Assembly: GCA_027021325.1 (NCBI GenBank)
Contig: JALUUN010000650.1
Coordinates: 1 to 22,228, forward strand
Origin: Planctomycetota bacterium
GTDB lineage: Bacteria > Planctomycetota > UBA1135
Reading direction: 5' to 3'
DNA: 22,228 nt
Shown here: positions 22,174-22,228 of the stretch, piece by piece
How the letters are laid out: the number at the start of each line of letters is the position of its first letter
How positions within the stretch are numbered: the stretch's first letter is position 1
Notes under the pieces: model-generated
What the model was told of the DNA's origin: nothing
What the model saw: the letters and a program-made list of their open reading frames with translations, nothing else
Databases searched by the model: none
Program-made: the position numbers and the translations under genes

Positions 22174-22228
22174 GGTCGGTCGCCGGGGCCTCCCCGCGCC
22201 GGCCGCCGGGCCGTCCGGGATCGGGTAT

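Noticed and set aside
1..22228. tRNA, rRNA, CRISPR, insertion sequence or prophage content
   Set aside because: I found no cloverleaf-like segment, no regularly spaced repeats, no transposase or integrase and no attachment-site-like duplication.

Overview
The window is about 22.2 kb of dense, very GC-rich bacterial DNA with codons that end mostly in G or C. It holds sixteen genes, one of them cut by the left edge. Pseudopilins, a SurA-like periplasmic chaperone and an inner-membrane assembly platform point to a bacterium with two membranes. Lectin-like jelly-roll domains, TPR proteins, an FHA protein and a soluble Ser/Thr kinase together recall Planctomycetota or a neighbouring high-GC phylum. 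That placement is an inference from protein style, not from a marker gene. I see no rRNA, tRNA, CRISPR array, insertion sequence or phage gene.

Region 1 (1-12591, minus strand) is a chain of seven genes for a type II secretion / type IV pilus-like machine. Read in transcription order they are: an FHA-domain membrane protein, a GspL-like protein (PilM and PilN fused), a GspM/PilO-like protein, a large TPR plus jelly-roll protein in the slot usually held by GspC/PilP, and pseudopilins of GspG, GspH and GspK type. Every junction is a 4-base ATGA or GTGA overlap, so the set is probably transcribed and translated as one unit. Three of the proteins carry jelly-roll/LamG-like domains that the standard families lack. 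The GspK-like protein is the most unusual: at least 1302 residues, still open at the left edge, with a LamG-like domain and a repeated GFPxxG module. By homology GspK sits at the pseudopilus tip, so this looks like a pseudopilus remodelled to bind a ligand. No secretin, motor ATPase, GspF, GspI or GspJ is present; they must lie elsewhere if they exist.

Region 2 (12592-17208) begins with a divergent promoter region and rsmE on the plus strand. rsmE converges on radC and shares a CTAG with it, so that both stop codons overlap. Upstream of radC on the minus strand lie a TPR/peptidase-MA metalloprotease, a YkgJ-type cysteine-cluster protein and a soluble Ser/Thr kinase. A perfect 13-bp hairpin separates the metalloprotease gene from radC. 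The kinase and the YkgJ-type gene are in one frame, separated only by TGA and one sense codon.

Region 3 (17402-20124, plus strand) is a proteostasis pair: a single-ring Clp-type AAA+ unfoldase with an unfamiliar N-terminal domain, then a SurA/PpiC-type peptidyl-prolyl isomerase.

Region 4 (20132-22173, minus strand) holds glucose-6-phosphate isomerase preceded by a small membrane protein that resembles the YugP zinc peptidase family but has lost its catalytic glutamate. No gene-free stretch exceeds 200 bases.
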